Positions 15,058 through 23,695 of a stretch of 56,516 bases of DNA are shown piece after piece; position 1 is the first letter of the stretch, and each line of letters starts with the position of its first letter. The translations under genes and the position numbers were made by a program. The DNA comes from Lachnospiraceae bacterium UBA5895 (GTDB lineage: Bacteria; Bacillota; Clostridia; Lachnospirales; Lachnospiraceae): positions 16,828 through 73,343 of the forward strand of contig DJEP01000010.1 of assembly GCA_002431915.1 (NCBI GenBank). Direction: 5' to 3'. Below the pieces are notes generated by a model. The model did not search any database and was not told the origin of the DNA. It was given only the letters and a program-made list of their open reading frames with translations.

Positions 15058-16951
15058 GGAATCTGGAGGGGAACCTGGGACGCTCTGCTGTACCTGTAAG
15101 GCAGAGAAGTTCCAGGTCTTTTTTTGCTCTGGTCATTGCCACATAGAAGATCCGCCGCTCTTCTTCGAGGTGTTCCATATCCTGTACATTGCCGTGGGGA
15201 AATGTCTTCTCATTGCAGTCCGGGATCCACACATGATCGAATTCCAGTCCTTTTGACGCATGCACGGTAAGTAGCCGGATCTCACAATCTGTCTCTTTCT
15301 TCTGTCCGCCGCATTTGTGTTCTGCTCTATGATCTGCATTGTTCTGCAGCTGTTCTCTGTAAACTTCCTGTGCTTCCTGCCATTCCCCAAGCGTTTTGTA
15401 CTGCCCTGCTTCCTCCGTGATAAAGTCCAATATTTCCATCCATTCTTCTATTCCTTCTGCCTGATCCGCTCTCTGTCTGAGATACTTCTCATATCCGCAG
15501 GCTTTTCGCAAAAAAAGAACCGCCAGTTTCAGATCTGTATTTTTCACAAATTCCATCTGCCGTCTTAATAGCCGTACGGCATCGTAAGCCCTTCGCTGAT
15601 AATTCTCCCCCGTCTGGCAAAGCAGCTCCGCATAGTAATGTTCCAGTGTCTGCAGAGATATTTCCCCTCCGAATGCTTCTCGCGAAATATTCCGAAACGG
15701 CTTATTGATCACCCGCAGATAATCCGCTCTCGCCGCCGTCCCCTGCGCTATCCGCAGATATGCCAGAATATCCTGTACAATAAAATGATCGTAAATATTT
15801 TTCCCCTGCTCTTTTATGGAAAATGAAATTCCCGCACCGGCAAGACCGGCCGCCACACTCTGCATCGCCAGATTGGTACGAAACAAGATTCCATACGTCT
15901 CCCCTTCTGTCCGCTCCTTTAACCGGCAGATCAGATACCGCAGTTGTTCCTTAGCGTCACAAAACTCCCTGATTCTAACACAATCATTCTTTTTATCCCT
16001 CCTGCTCATGCGTCGTCTGTTGGCTTCACAGGGTTCCAGATTCTTAGGAAAACGGTCTCTGTTCTCCGCTATCACTGCCAGGGATGCTTCCACAATATCC
16101 TGATGGCTGCGGTAGTTCGTCGAAATCACGATCTGTTTTGCCCCAAATTCCTGTACAAACTGCTTCATGCAGGCGGGTCTTGCCCCGCGGAACCCGTAAA
16201 TCGCCTGATCATCATCTCCCACTGCGAACACATTTTTATGTTTCTTGGCCAGCAGCCGTACAATGCAATACTGTCTGTAATTAATATCCTGGAATTCATC
16301 AATTAAAATATACGAAAAAAGATTCTGCCAGTATGCCCTCAGTACATCATCCTTTTGCAGAAGTTCCTCACATTCCTTCAACATGTCATCAAAATCCAGT
16401 CCCCGGACTCTTTTTCTGGCTTCCTCATATCCGGAATAGACCTGTGCAAAATCCTCCTTCCATTCCTTCGGAAGTCTGTCCCTGACAGCTTTAAGATCTC
16501 CGGTATTTTTATAATAACCGATTGCTGCGAGAAAGCTTTTCGCCAGTTCCGGCAAGTCTGTGGCGGACATCGTGTTGTGTGCTTTTACTTTTTTCAGAAC
16601 CGGATAAATCAGTTCCTTTTTCTGTCTTTCTGTTAAAATATTACCTGGTGAAACTCTGCCCGATCTGAGCAGTATCTGATAAAAACAAGAATGAAATGTT
16701 CCAAAATTGACGGTGGTATGTTGTGGAGAGATCTGTAAAAATCGCTGTCTCATGGAGACCGCCGCCTCTCTGGTAAAAGTAATTACCAAAAGCCTCTGTG
16801 GCGGAATCTGTCTCTCATGGATCAGATAGAGGATTCTCTGTGTAATGGTAAATGTCTTGCCGGAGCCCGGACCCGCCAGCACTAAAAGCGGGCCCTCTCC
16901 GAACGTCACAGCCTCCCTCTGGGAGGGGTTTAAACCTGTCAGATCAGACAT
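15032..16951 (-). CDS. UvrD/Rep-family ATP-dependent DNA helicase
   Basis: 639 residues, a superfamily 1A 3'-5' helicase. All motifs are present: Q-motif GLNPSQREAV, Walker A GPGSGKT, DEFQD, GDDDQAIYGFRGA, TNYRSH, VHASKGLEFDHVW and YVAMTRAKKDL. It is about 100 residues shorter than PcrA/UvrD and ends soon after motif VI, lacking the C-terminal Tudor-like RNA polymerase-binding domain. It could be a specialised repair helicase rather than the main PcrA. Start 16951 overlaps the gltX stop by 8 nt; the longer ORF from 17032 would be read out of frame through gltX. The 3' end overlaps the DUF1292 gene. Confidence 0.92.
   Translation of the reverse strand: MSDLTGLNPSQREAVTFGEGPLLVLAGPGSGKTFTITQRILYLIHERQIPPQRLLVITFTREAAVSMRQRFLQISPQHTTVNFGTFHSCFYQILLRSGRVSPGNILTERQKKELIYPVLKKVKAHNTMSATDLPELAKSFLAAIGYYKNTGDLKAVRDRLPKEWKEDFAQVYSGYEEARKRVRGLDFDDMLKECEELLQKDDVLRAYWQNLFSYILIDEFQDINYRQYCIVRLLAKKHKNVFAVGDDDQAIYGFRGARPACMKQFVQEFGAKQIVISTNYRSHQDIVEASLAVIAENRDRFPKNLEPCEANRRRMSRRDKKNDCVRIREFCDAKEQLRYLICRLKERTEGETYGILFRTNLAMQSVAAGLAGAGISFSIKEQGKNIYDHFIVQDILAYLRIAQGTAARADYLRVINKPFRNISREAFGGEISLQTLEHYYAELLCQTGENYQRRAYDAVRLLRRQMEFVKNTDLKLAVLFLRKACGYEKYLRQRADQAEGIEEWMEILDFITEEAGQYKTLGEWQEAQEVYREQLQNNADHRAEHKCGGQKKETDCEIRLLTVHASKGLEFDHVWIPDCNEKTFPHGNVQDMEHLEEERRIFYVAMTRAKKDLELLCLTGTAERPRFPSRFLIPLNRYR
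15073..15125 (+). terminator. DUF1292 terminator embedded in the helicase gene
   Basis: On the plus strand, a long hairpin (ACCTGGGAC and CTCTGC pairing with GCAGAG and GTTCCAGGT) is followed by eight Ts at 15118-15125. It lies inside the last codons of the convergent helicase gene. Confidence 0.85.
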
Positions 16952-18404
16952 TTGCCTGTAATAATTCGATTCCTTTGCGGATTCTTGCAAGAGATTCCTC
17001 CTTGCCCAAGACTTCCATGATCTCCGTAGCACCTGCAGGTGTCATCTGCTTGCCGGATACCGCGGTACGAATCGGCCACATCACATAACCGTTCTTGCAG
17101 CCCTTTTCCTCCACATATTTTACAAGAGTCTGATACAGCCCGTCATTGCTGTAATCCTCCTGTGCCTCCAGGATCGGAAGCAGGTCTTTTAATACCTCCA
17201 GAGAGCTCTCTGTGGTAGTCTTCATCTTCTTGTGGGTGTACATTGCCACATCATACTCCGGGAGTTCCTCGAAGAAATCTACCAGTCCGGCGATATCCGG
17301 GAATACTTCGATTCTGGTCTTCACCATGGCAGCGATCTTCTTAAGGTCTAAGGGCTTCTTGATCGTCTCTTTCAGATAAGGTTCTGCCATCTCATAGAAC
17401 TTATCGAAGTCCATAGCCTTCAGGTACTCGCCGTTCATCCAGCGCAGCTTTACGATATCAAAGACTGCGGGAGACTTGCTGATACGATGATAATCAAACT
17501 CCTTGATCAGTTCGTCCAGGGAAAAGATCTCGCGATTGTCCTCCGGGCTCCAGCCAAGCAGTGCCACATAGTTGACAATTGCCTCGGTAATGAATCCCTG
17601 ATCGATCAAATCCTCGAAAGAAGCATGTCCGCTTCTCTTGGACAGCTTTTTATGGTTCTCATCAGTGATCAGAGGCAGATGGATGTATACCGGTACCTGC
17701 CAACCGAATGCTTCGTACAGACGAACATACTTTGGGGAGGAGGACAGATATTCGTTGCCTCGTACCACATGGGTGATGTTCATGGTATGGTCATCCACCA
17801 CGTTGGCAAAATTGTAAGTAGGATAACCGTCGGACTTGATCAGGATCATATCATCCAGCTGGGAATTATCTACGGTAATATCTCCGTATAACTCGTCATG
17901 GAATGTGGTAGTGCCTTCCCTGGGGTTGTTCTGACGGATGACAAAAGGCTTGCCTGCGGCAAGATTTGCCTCGATCTCTTCCTTGGGCAGGGACAGGCAG
18001 TGCTTGTCGTATACGGTGATCTCCTTACCGTCTACCACCTCAGTCTTCAGGGAAGCCAGTCTCTCCTTGTCACAGAAGCAGTAATATGCCTCGCCCTTAT
18101 CGATCAGCTCCTTGGCATATTTCATATAGATACCGGTCTTCATACGTTCACTCTGTACGTAAGGACCGTAGCCGCCGTCCTTATCGGGACCTTCGTCATG
18201 TACCAGCCCGGTCTTCTCCAGCGTACGGTAGATGATCTCGGTAGCACCTTCCACATAACGCTCCTGGTCGGTATCCTCGATACGGAGCATAAAATCTCCG
18301 CCGGCATGCTTTGCAATCAAAAATTCATATAATGCGGACCGCAGATTACCTACATGCATTTTACCGGTAGGGCTGGGTGCGTATCTTGTTCTGATCTTTG
18401 TCAT
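16944..18404 (-). CDS. gltX: Glutamyl-tRNA synthetase
   Basis: A 486-residue class I aminoacyl-tRNA synthetase charging tRNA-Glu (and possibly tRNA-Gln, as is usual in Firmicutes that use GatCAB). The HIGH-type motif is PSPTGKMHVGN near the N-terminus and the KMSKS-type motif is KKLSKRSG near residue 250; the C-terminal anticodon-binding domain is full length. Start 18404 has GAGGAG just upstream; the longer frame to 18500 covers the leader. The gene has its own promoter and a 5' leader hairpin, and overlaps the helicase start. Confidence 0.95.
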   Translation of the reverse strand: MTKIRTRYAPSPTGKMHVGNLRSALYEFLIAKHAGGDFMLRIEDTDQERYVEGATEIIYRTLEKTGLVHDEGPDKDGGYGPYVQSERMKTGIYMKYAKELIDKGEAYYCFCDKERLASLKTEVVDGKEITVYDKHCLSLPKEEIEANLAAGKPFVIRQNNPREGTTTFHDELYGDITVDNSQLDDMILIKSDGYPTYNFANVVDDHTMNITHVVRGNEYLSSSPKYVRLYEAFGWQVPVYIHLPLITDENHKKLSKRSGHASFEDLIDQGFITEAIVNYVALLGWSPEDNREIFSLDELIKEFDYHRISKSPAVFDIVKLRWMNGEYLKAMDFDKFYEMAEPYLKETIKKPLDLKKIAAMVKTRIEVFPDIAGLVDFFEELPEYDVAMYTHKKMKTTTESSLEVLKDLLPILEAQEDYSNDGLYQTLVKYVEEKGCKNGYVMWPIRTAVSGKQMTPAGATEIMEVLGKEESLARIRKGIELLQANV

Positions 18405-18419
18405 TTTCTCCTCATTTCT

Positions 18420-18467
18420 GTAAGGACCCCGCCTCCGGCATACTGCCACCGTTCTGCGCTTCCTTAC
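18420..18467 (-). promoter_or_regulatory. Leader hairpin upstream of gltX
   Basis: GTAAGGA and its complement TCCTTAC (7 bp, perfect) enclose a 34-nt loop with an inner GGC/GCC stem, ending 15 nt before the gltX start. There is no T-box motif and no T-run, so it may affect translation or RNA stability. Function is unknown. Confidence 0.45.
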
Positions 18468-18506
18468 GTATATATTCCTGCCTCTCTGTGGGCAGACCAC
18501 TTTTTT

Positions 18507-18535
18507 ATTCTACCGCCTTTTTTCAAAAACTGCAA
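18507..18535 (-). promoter_or_regulatory. Promoter of gltX
   Basis: TTGCAG-N17-TAGAAT in the short gap between the TRIC-type gene stop and gltX. Confidence 0.6.
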
Positions 18536-18538
18536 CAG

Positions 18539-19189
18539 TTAAGACAAGGATTTCGGATGGGGAAGATTCCATCTGTAATGTGCCGCCAGAAAACGGATCG
18601 CCATGACAATGAAAGCTCCGATGAATACCGCCGGCAGTCTTCCCCACTCTCTGTAGATCCACACACCGCCCATTGCACCCACGAGGGAGGCACAGGCATA
18701 AATATGCTTTACGAAGATGTAGGGTTCTTCTCCCGCCATCATATCACGCATCAGACCACCGCCTACACCGGTGAGCATCCCGATGAACACCAGCAGAAAG
18801 GTATTCCTCTCATATCCGTTGTCAATTCCCGTCATCACTCCCAGTGTCGTGAAGATCCCCAGTCCTACGGAGTCCATGATCAGCATTGTTTTGTCGTAAA
18901 ATGTTCCCATTTTACCGCTTAAGAGATCCTGTTTTACATAGAGTAGAATAAAAATCGCCAGTGCGGTAACTACCGATACCTCCACATAGACCGGCTTCTG
19001 CAATGCCGAAGGCAGTTTGCCAAGGATCACGTCTCTGGTCATACCTCCGCCCACTGCCGTCACTACGCCCAGCACGCAGATTCCAAAGATATCCATCCGT
19101 TTCCGGATCCCCACCATGGCACCTGACGCCGCGAAAGCGATGGTTCCTAAGATTTCCATAAAAAATATAATACTGTCCTGAATGTTCAT
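18539..19189 (-). CDS. TRIC-type cation channel / UPF0126 membrane protein
   Basis: A 216-residue membrane protein with seven predicted helices arranged as an internal repeat. Each half carries a glycine-rich hallmark (VGGGMTRD near residue 46 and VGGGLMRD near residue 140) at a kinked helix. Prokaryotic members form trimeric potassium-permeable channels (TRIC); others are annotated YicG/UPF0126. The start has AGGAG upstream and a promoter at 19220-19248. The physiological role here is unknown. Confidence 0.88.
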   Translation of the reverse strand: MNIQDSIIFFMEILGTIAFAASGAMVGIRKRMDIFGICVLGVVTAVGGGMTRDVILGKLPSALQKPVYVEVSVVTALAIFILLYVKQDLLSGKMGTFYDKTMLIMDSVGLGIFTTLGVMTGIDNGYERNTFLLVFIGMLTGVGGGLMRDMMAGEEPYIFVKHIYACASLVGAMGGVWIYREWGRLPAVFIGAFIVMAIRFLAAHYRWNLPHPKSLS

Positions 19190-19219
19190 AATCTGTTTCT
19201 CCTAAAAGTTCTCCACGAT

Positions 19220-19248
19220 ATTTTATAGTATCTTTGTTAAAATAACAA
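19220..19248 (-). promoter_or_regulatory. Promoter of the TRIC-type gene
   Basis: TTGTTA-N17-TAAAAT. The -35 box is part of a perfect palindrome TTGTTA-TTT-TAACAA, a possible operator. Confidence 0.55.
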
Positions 19249-19267
19249 TAGCTAATTTACATACACC

Positions 19268-19306
19268 AAAAAAGGAATCCTCACTCTTCTGTGACGATTC
19301 CCTTTT
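19268..19306 (-). terminator. Terminator of the hydrogenase-like gene
   Basis: AAAAGGGAATC(G)TCAC pairs with GTGAGGATTCC, followed by six Ts on the minus strand, 24 nt after the stop codon. Confidence 0.88.
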
Positions 19307-19329
19307 CCGGCAAAATTTCTGTCTTTTAC

Positions 19330-20859
19330 TTATTCTTTTTCCAGTTCCACCATTTCCTGGTCTACGCTTTCATCAGGCACTTTTTTCTCGGCTTCGTTCT
19401 TGAATTTGTCCACGGCTCTGGCGGCTACGGGGATGGCGATGTTGGTGCCGGCCCCGGCAATACAGCCTCCGGGGCATGCCATACCTTCGATCAGACAGCC
19501 GTTCATTTTGCCTGCCTTGGCAAGGAGCAATGCCTTCTTACATTCTGCAAGGCTCTCTGCATGCTGGATATTCACCGGCGTACCGGGATAATATTTTTCA
19601 ATGCAGTCCTTGATGGCGTTGGCAACGCCGCCTGCCACACCGTAACCTCTTCCGGCTGCGGTGGCATCTTTCATCTCATCCATGGCCTTGATCTCATCCA
19701 GCAGGATTCCCTTAGCTTCGAACATACCGGTCAGTTCCTCGAAAGTGATAACAAAATCCACATCTGAGCGGACGGTACGTCTGCTGGCTTCCAGTTTCTT
19801 GGAAGCACAGGGACCGATGAATACCACGGAAGCATCCGGGTGCTCCTGCTTGATCAGGCGGGCGGTGGCTACCATAGGAGTCAGCGCATTGCTGATCTTG
19901 TCAATGGTCTCTGGGAACAGATTCTTCGCCATCACAGACCAGGAAGGACAACAGGAGGTCAGGGCAAACTGCTGCCTGCCGGTGGCCACTTCCTTCACAT
20001 AGTGCTCCGCCTCCGCCATACATCCCATATCCGCACCGAGAGCGGTCTCGTAGACATCCGCAAAGCCCAGTTCCTTCAGTGCCGTCTTGAACATCTCCGG
20101 TGTCACCTTGGGACCGAACTGTCCCGCAAAAGCAGGTGCCACCTGGGCGATAATCTTACGTCCTGACTGCATGGCACGGATCAGCTGGAAGATCTGTGAC
20201 TTGTCCGCAATGGCTCCAAAAGGACAGCTTACCATGCACTGACCGCAGGAAACACATTTTTCATTATCAATGACGGCTCTTCCCACATGATCCGACTTGA
20301 TGGCTGCCACACCGCAGGCTGCCTTACAGGGGCGTTCCTTATGGCAGATAGCATCGTAAGGGCAGATTTCACGGCATTTTCCGCACTTGATACATTTGTC
20401 CTGATCAATGACGGATTTTCCGTTTTTCATGGAAATGGCACCCTTTGGGCAGACACTCTGGCAGGGATGTGCCAGGCATCCCATGCAGGAACTGGTCACC
20501 TCATAGCGGTTCTCCGGGCAGGCATTACATGCCGAAGGAATAACCTGCATCAGAGGGGGCTCGTAATATTTTTCATCAATATTACTCTCTTCCAACCCCT
20601 CCGTCAGATGTCCGGGACGCTCACGATTCTCCGGACGTAAACTCATACCCATCGCTAAACGGATGCGCTCACGGATAATGGCTCTGTCACGGTAAACACT
20701 CTCCCAGAACTCAGACTCTTCGTAGTCTACGATCTTATAAGGCAATGCCTCCATATCATCTTTCAGATTCTGTGAATTGTATGCCAGATTGGCTACTTCC
20801 TTGAACACTCTTCTTCTCCGCTGTCTTACCGGAGTATCGATCCCTCTCATGCTGCTCAT
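19330..20859 (-). CDS. [FeFe]-hydrogenase-like iron-sulfur protein (group B-like)
   Basis: A 509-residue cytoplasmic protein. N-terminal Cys clusters (residues 111-212) include two ferredoxin-type 4Fe-4S sets (CIKCGKCREIC, CVSCGQCMVSC) and extra Cys motifs. The H-cluster motifs follow: TSCCPSW (301-307), GPCASKKLE (349-357) and EGMACPGGC (458-466). These variants, rather than MPCxxKxxE and FxExMxC, fit the monomeric group B hydrogenases, whose physiological role (H2 evolution or sensing) is poorly defined. No hydEFG maturase genes are nearby. The start is adopted from the first ATG with a weak AAGGCGG site. It is transcribed alone between its own promoter and terminator. Confidence 0.85.
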   Translation of the reverse strand: MSSMRGIDTPVRQRRRRVFKEVANLAYNSQNLKDDMEALPYKIVDYEESEFWESVYRDRAIIRERIRLAMGMSLRPENRERPGHLTEGLEESNIDEKYYEPPLMQVIPSACNACPENRYEVTSSCMGCLAHPCQSVCPKGAISMKNGKSVIDQDKCIKCGKCREICPYDAICHKERPCKAACGVAAIKSDHVGRAVIDNEKCVSCGQCMVSCPFGAIADKSQIFQLIRAMQSGRKIIAQVAPAFAGQFGPKVTPEMFKTALKELGFADVYETALGADMGCMAEAEHYVKEVATGRQQFALTSCCPSWSVMAKNLFPETIDKISNALTPMVATARLIKQEHPDASVVFIGPCASKKLEASRRTVRSDVDFVITFEELTGMFEAKGILLDEIKAMDEMKDATAAGRGYGVAGGVANAIKDCIEKYYPGTPVNIQHAESLAECKKALLLAKAGKMNGCLIEGMACPGGCIAGAGTNIAIPVAARAVDKFKNEAEKKVPDESVDQEMVELEKE

Positions 20860-20902
20860 ATCACATTACCGCCTTTTGATATTTTTTTAACACACTACAC
20901 AT

Positions 20903-20931
20903 ATTAAACCATACCGGCACTGTAAAAGCAA
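20903..20931 (-). promoter_or_regulatory. Promoter of the hydrogenase-like gene
   Basis: TTGCTT-N17-TTTAAT, just downstream of the tyrS terminator. Confidence 0.6.
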
Positions 20932-20943
20932 GAAAAATCTCAA

Positions 20944-20982
20944 TAAAAAACAGGATCCTCCGTAGTTTACGAAAGATCCTGT
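20944..20982 (-). terminator. tyrS terminator
   Basis: ACAGGATC with an extended inner stem (CGTA/TACG) pairs with GATCCTGT, followed by six Ts on the minus strand. Confidence 0.92.
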
Positions 20983-20998
20983 CTGTATAATTCTGTAT

Positions 20999-22225
20999 TT
21001 ATTTGCTCATAACGACTCTCTTGAAGTTCTTCTTGCCTCTGCGGACTACCAGACCCTCTCCGTCGAACTGCTCGGGAGCGTAGGTGGTCTTCACATCGGA
21101 GACCTTCTCATCCGCTACGACAACACCACCCTGTTCTACGGCACGTCTTGCTTCGCTGCGGGATGCGGACAGTCCGGATTTTACCAAAACACCGAGAATG
21201 TCGATCTTACCGTCGACAAAGTCTGCCTCCGTCAGTTCGCTGGTAGGCATCTCTGCTGCATTGCCGCCGGTGAACAGTGCTCTTGCGCTCTCCTGTGCCT
21301 TCTTTGCTTCTTCCTCACCGTGTACCAGGTTGGTCAGCTCGTATGCCAGGATCTCCTTCGCCTGATTCAGCTGACTGCCTTCCCATTTGTCCATCTCGTC
21401 GATCTGCTCTAAGGGGAGGAAGGTCAGCATACGCAGACACTTCAGAACATCGGCATCTGCCACGTTTCTCCAATACTGGTAGAACTCGAAGGGCGTGGTC
21501 TTATTGGGATCTAACCATACGGCACCCTTCTGGGTCTTACCCATCTTCTTACCCTCGGAGTTCAGCAACAGGGTTATGGTCATGGCGTAAGCATCCTTGC
21601 CCAGCTTTCTGCGGATCAGCTCGGTACCGCCTAACATGTTACTCCACTGGTCATCGCCGCCAAACTGCATGTTACATCCGTATTTCTGGTATAAGGTCAG
21701 AAAATCAAAGCTCTGCATGATCATGTAGTTGAACTCCAAGAAGCTTAATCCCTTCTCCATTCTCTGCTTGTAGCACTCTGCAGTCAGCATACGGTTGACA
21801 CTGAAGTGTGCACCTACATCCCGAAGCAGTTCCACATAGTTCAGGTTCAACAGCCAGTCCGCATTGTTGACCATCAGTGCCTTACCGTCACTGAAATCAA
21901 TAAAGCGGCTCATCTGCTTCTTGAAGCATTCTACGTTATGCTGGATGGTCTCCTTGGTCATCATGGTACGCATATCGCTTCTGCCGGAAGGATCACCAAT
22001 CATCGCTGTACCGCCACCGATCAGGGCAATGGGCTTGTTACCTGCCATCTGCATTCTTTTCATCAGGCACAGTGCCATGAAATGTCCCACATGAAGACTG
22101 TCTGCGGTAGGATCAAATCCGATATAGAAAGTAGCCTTTCCGTTATTGATCAGTTCCTTGATCTCCTCTTCATCTGTCAGCTGCGCCAGCAGTCCTCTTG
22201 CTTTTAATTCGTCAAATACTGTCAT
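20999..22225 (-). CDS. tyrS: Tyrosyl-tRNA synthetase
   Basis: A 408-residue class I synthetase charging tRNA-Tyr. The HIGH-type motif is HVGHF (residues 46-50), the substrate site includes GDPSGRS, and the KMSKS-type motif is KMGKT. A C-terminal S4-like RNA-binding domain (LVKSGLSASRSEARRAVEQGG) completes the protein. Expression is controlled by the T-box leader directly upstream, whose specifier reads UAC (Tyr), confirming the amino acid. It is a single-gene unit with a terminator. Confidence 0.97.
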   Translation of the reverse strand: MTVFDELKARGLLAQLTDEEEIKELINNGKATFYIGFDPTADSLHVGHFMALCLMKRMQMAGNKPIALIGGGTAMIGDPSGRSDMRTMMTKETIQHNVECFKKQMSRFIDFSDGKALMVNNADWLLNLNYVELLRDVGAHFSVNRMLTAECYKQRMEKGLSFLEFNYMIMQSFDFLTLYQKYGCNMQFGGDDQWSNMLGGTELIRRKLGKDAYAMTITLLLNSEGKKMGKTQKGAVWLDPNKTTPFEFYQYWRNVADADVLKCLRMLTFLPLEQIDEMDKWEGSQLNQAKEILAYELTNLVHGEEEAKKAQESARALFTGGNAAEMPTSELTEADFVDGKIDILGVLVKSGLSASRSEARRAVEQGGVVVADEKVSDVKTTYAPEQFDGEGLVVRRGKKNFKRVVMSK

Positions 22226-22295
22226 TTTCTTTTTCTCCTTTACTGATTCCTTTTCCTCTGTATGTCTTTTATTTTCTTAGGAACCGGCTCCAAAG

Positions 22296-22622
22296 ACACT
22301 AAAAAAGCCCGTCCCTTTTTTCAAAAGGACGAGCTTAATCACTCGTGTTACCACCTAATGTTCCCGCCAAACTCACATCTGACAGCTCAGTAAGTATCTA
22401 TCAATACCTTCGGCCGATATCGGTGCCTGCCGTCCTGATCTACTCGTTCGGGATCCTCTGATGAAAATCTTACGATCCGTCTCTTTCCACCGGCTGCTCC
22501 GGGATGTATTCCTGCTCTGCTTCTGTGCGCCTCTCACCTGCCGGCTGCTCTCTGTCAGAAGTGGAGGAACAGTACTTCTTCCCTTCATCGCATTCTTCTT
22601 ATAATATGTTTGCGCTAAACAT
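22296..22622 (-). ncRNA. T-box riboswitch (tyrosine) controlling tyrS
   Basis: The roughly 325-nt untranslated leader fills the gap upstream of tyrS. On the minus strand: stem I beginning GCGATGAAGGGAAGAAGTA, the distal AGAGAG region, then GAATACATCC with the UAC tyrosine specifier. The T-box core TTAGGTGGTAACACG is at 22344-22358, complementary to the uncharged tRNA acceptor end. A terminator AGCTCGTCC/GGACGGGCT with six Ts (22301-22336) follows. Uncharged tRNA-Tyr is expected to stabilise the antiterminator and turn tyrS on. A 95-codon ORF across this leader is not a gene. Confidence 0.95.
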
Positions 22623-22628
22623 GAGCTT

Positions 22629-22657
22629 ATTATAGCCAGTTTGCTTTTTTCTGTCAA
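22629..22657 (-). promoter_or_regulatory. Consensus promoter of the T-box/tyrS transcript
   Basis: TTGACA-N17-TATAAT, an exact sigma-A consensus, 20 nt downstream of the gpsA stop codon region. Confidence 0.95.
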
Positions 22658-22678
22658 CACCCAAAATAAATTAACAAT

Positions 22679-23692
22679 TTACGCTTCCGGCCAGGGCAGA
22701 TGGGATACTTCCAGCTTCTTGTCACGAAGCATCAGTTCTTTTACCGCCTGGTCCGCGGGCTTACCGTCAAAGAGTACTTCATTTACCTGCTCGATAATAG
22801 GCAGCTGAACGTCATATTTTTTCGACAGTTCCATGGCAGCTTTGGCAGAATACACGCCCTCTACCACCATCTGTACTTCCTTCATGGCTTCCTCATAGGT
22901 CTTGCCCTGTCCGATGAGGATGCCGGCACGACGGTTACGGGAATGCATGCTGGCACAGGTCACGATCAGGTCTCCGATGCCGGTCAACCCACAGAAGGTT
23001 TCAAAATTACCACCCATGGCAGTACCCAGTCTTGCGATCTCGGTAATACCTCTGGTGATCAGCGCAGCCTTGGTATTATCTCCGTAACCAAGTCCGTCGG
23101 CAATACCTGCAGCCAGTGCCACTACATTTTTCAGTGCACCACCCAGTTCGATACCCAGGACATCAGGGCTTGTATAGACACGGAACACTTCATTCATGAA
23201 CAGATTCTGCACATACTCCGCACAGCTTTTGCTCTTAGATCCCGACACAATCGTCGTGGGAATCCCGCGGCTAACTTCCTCCGCATGGGTAGGTCCGGAC
23301 AGTACAGCTACCCGTGCCTGCGGGATCTCGTCTTCAATAATCTGTGCCTGCGTCATCAGGGTATGCTCCTCGATTCCTTTGGAAACACTGACAATTCTTT
23401 GTCCCGGTGCCACCAGCGCACTGATCCGGTGTGCCGTGCTTCTGGTATAGGAGCTTGCCACAGCCATAACTAACAGATCCTTGCCCTCGATAGCTGATTT
23501 GTCCTCTGTGGTGAAGATCATATCCTCCGGAAGCTTTACTCCCGGCAACATCTTGTGTTCATGATTCTCCTGAAGCATCTGAATCTCTGCTGGAACCGCA
23601 GACCATACGGTCACTTCATGTCCGTTCTTATGTAATACCACCGACAGACCGATGCCCCAGCTTCCGCCGCCCAAGATACATACTTTTGCCAT
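22679..23692 (-). CDS. gpsA: Glycerol-3-phosphate dehydrogenase [NAD(P)+]
   Basis: A 337-residue cytoplasmic enzyme reducing dihydroxyacetone phosphate to sn-glycerol 3-phosphate for phospholipid synthesis. The N-terminal Rossmann motif is GGGSWGIGL (residues 8-16); SGPTHAEEV, GGALKNVVALAAG (with the catalytic Lys) and NTKAALITRG follow. It lies 3 nt downstream of plsY, which uses its product, and in the same operon as der. Confidence 0.96.
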   Translation of the reverse strand: MAKVCILGGGSWGIGLSVVLHKNGHEVTVWSAVPAEIQMLQENHEHKMLPGVKLPEDMIFTTEDKSAIEGKDLLVMAVASSYTRSTAHRISALVAPGQRIVSVSKGIEEHTLMTQAQIIEDEIPQARVAVLSGPTHAEEVSRGIPTTIVSGSKSKSCAEYVQNLFMNEVFRVYTSPDVLGIELGGALKNVVALAAGIADGLGYGDNTKAALITRGITEIARLGTAMGGNFETFCGLTGIGDLIVTCASMHSRNRRAGILIGQGKTYEEAMKEVQMVVEGVYSAKAAMELSKKYDVQLPIIEQVNEVLFDGKPADQAVKELMLRDKKLEVSHLPWPEA

Positions 23693-23695
23693 AAC

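Noticed and set aside
22373..22660. 95-codon minus-strand ORF upstream of tyrS
   Set aside because: It is read through the T-box leader and includes the promoter -10 box and specifier; not a gene.
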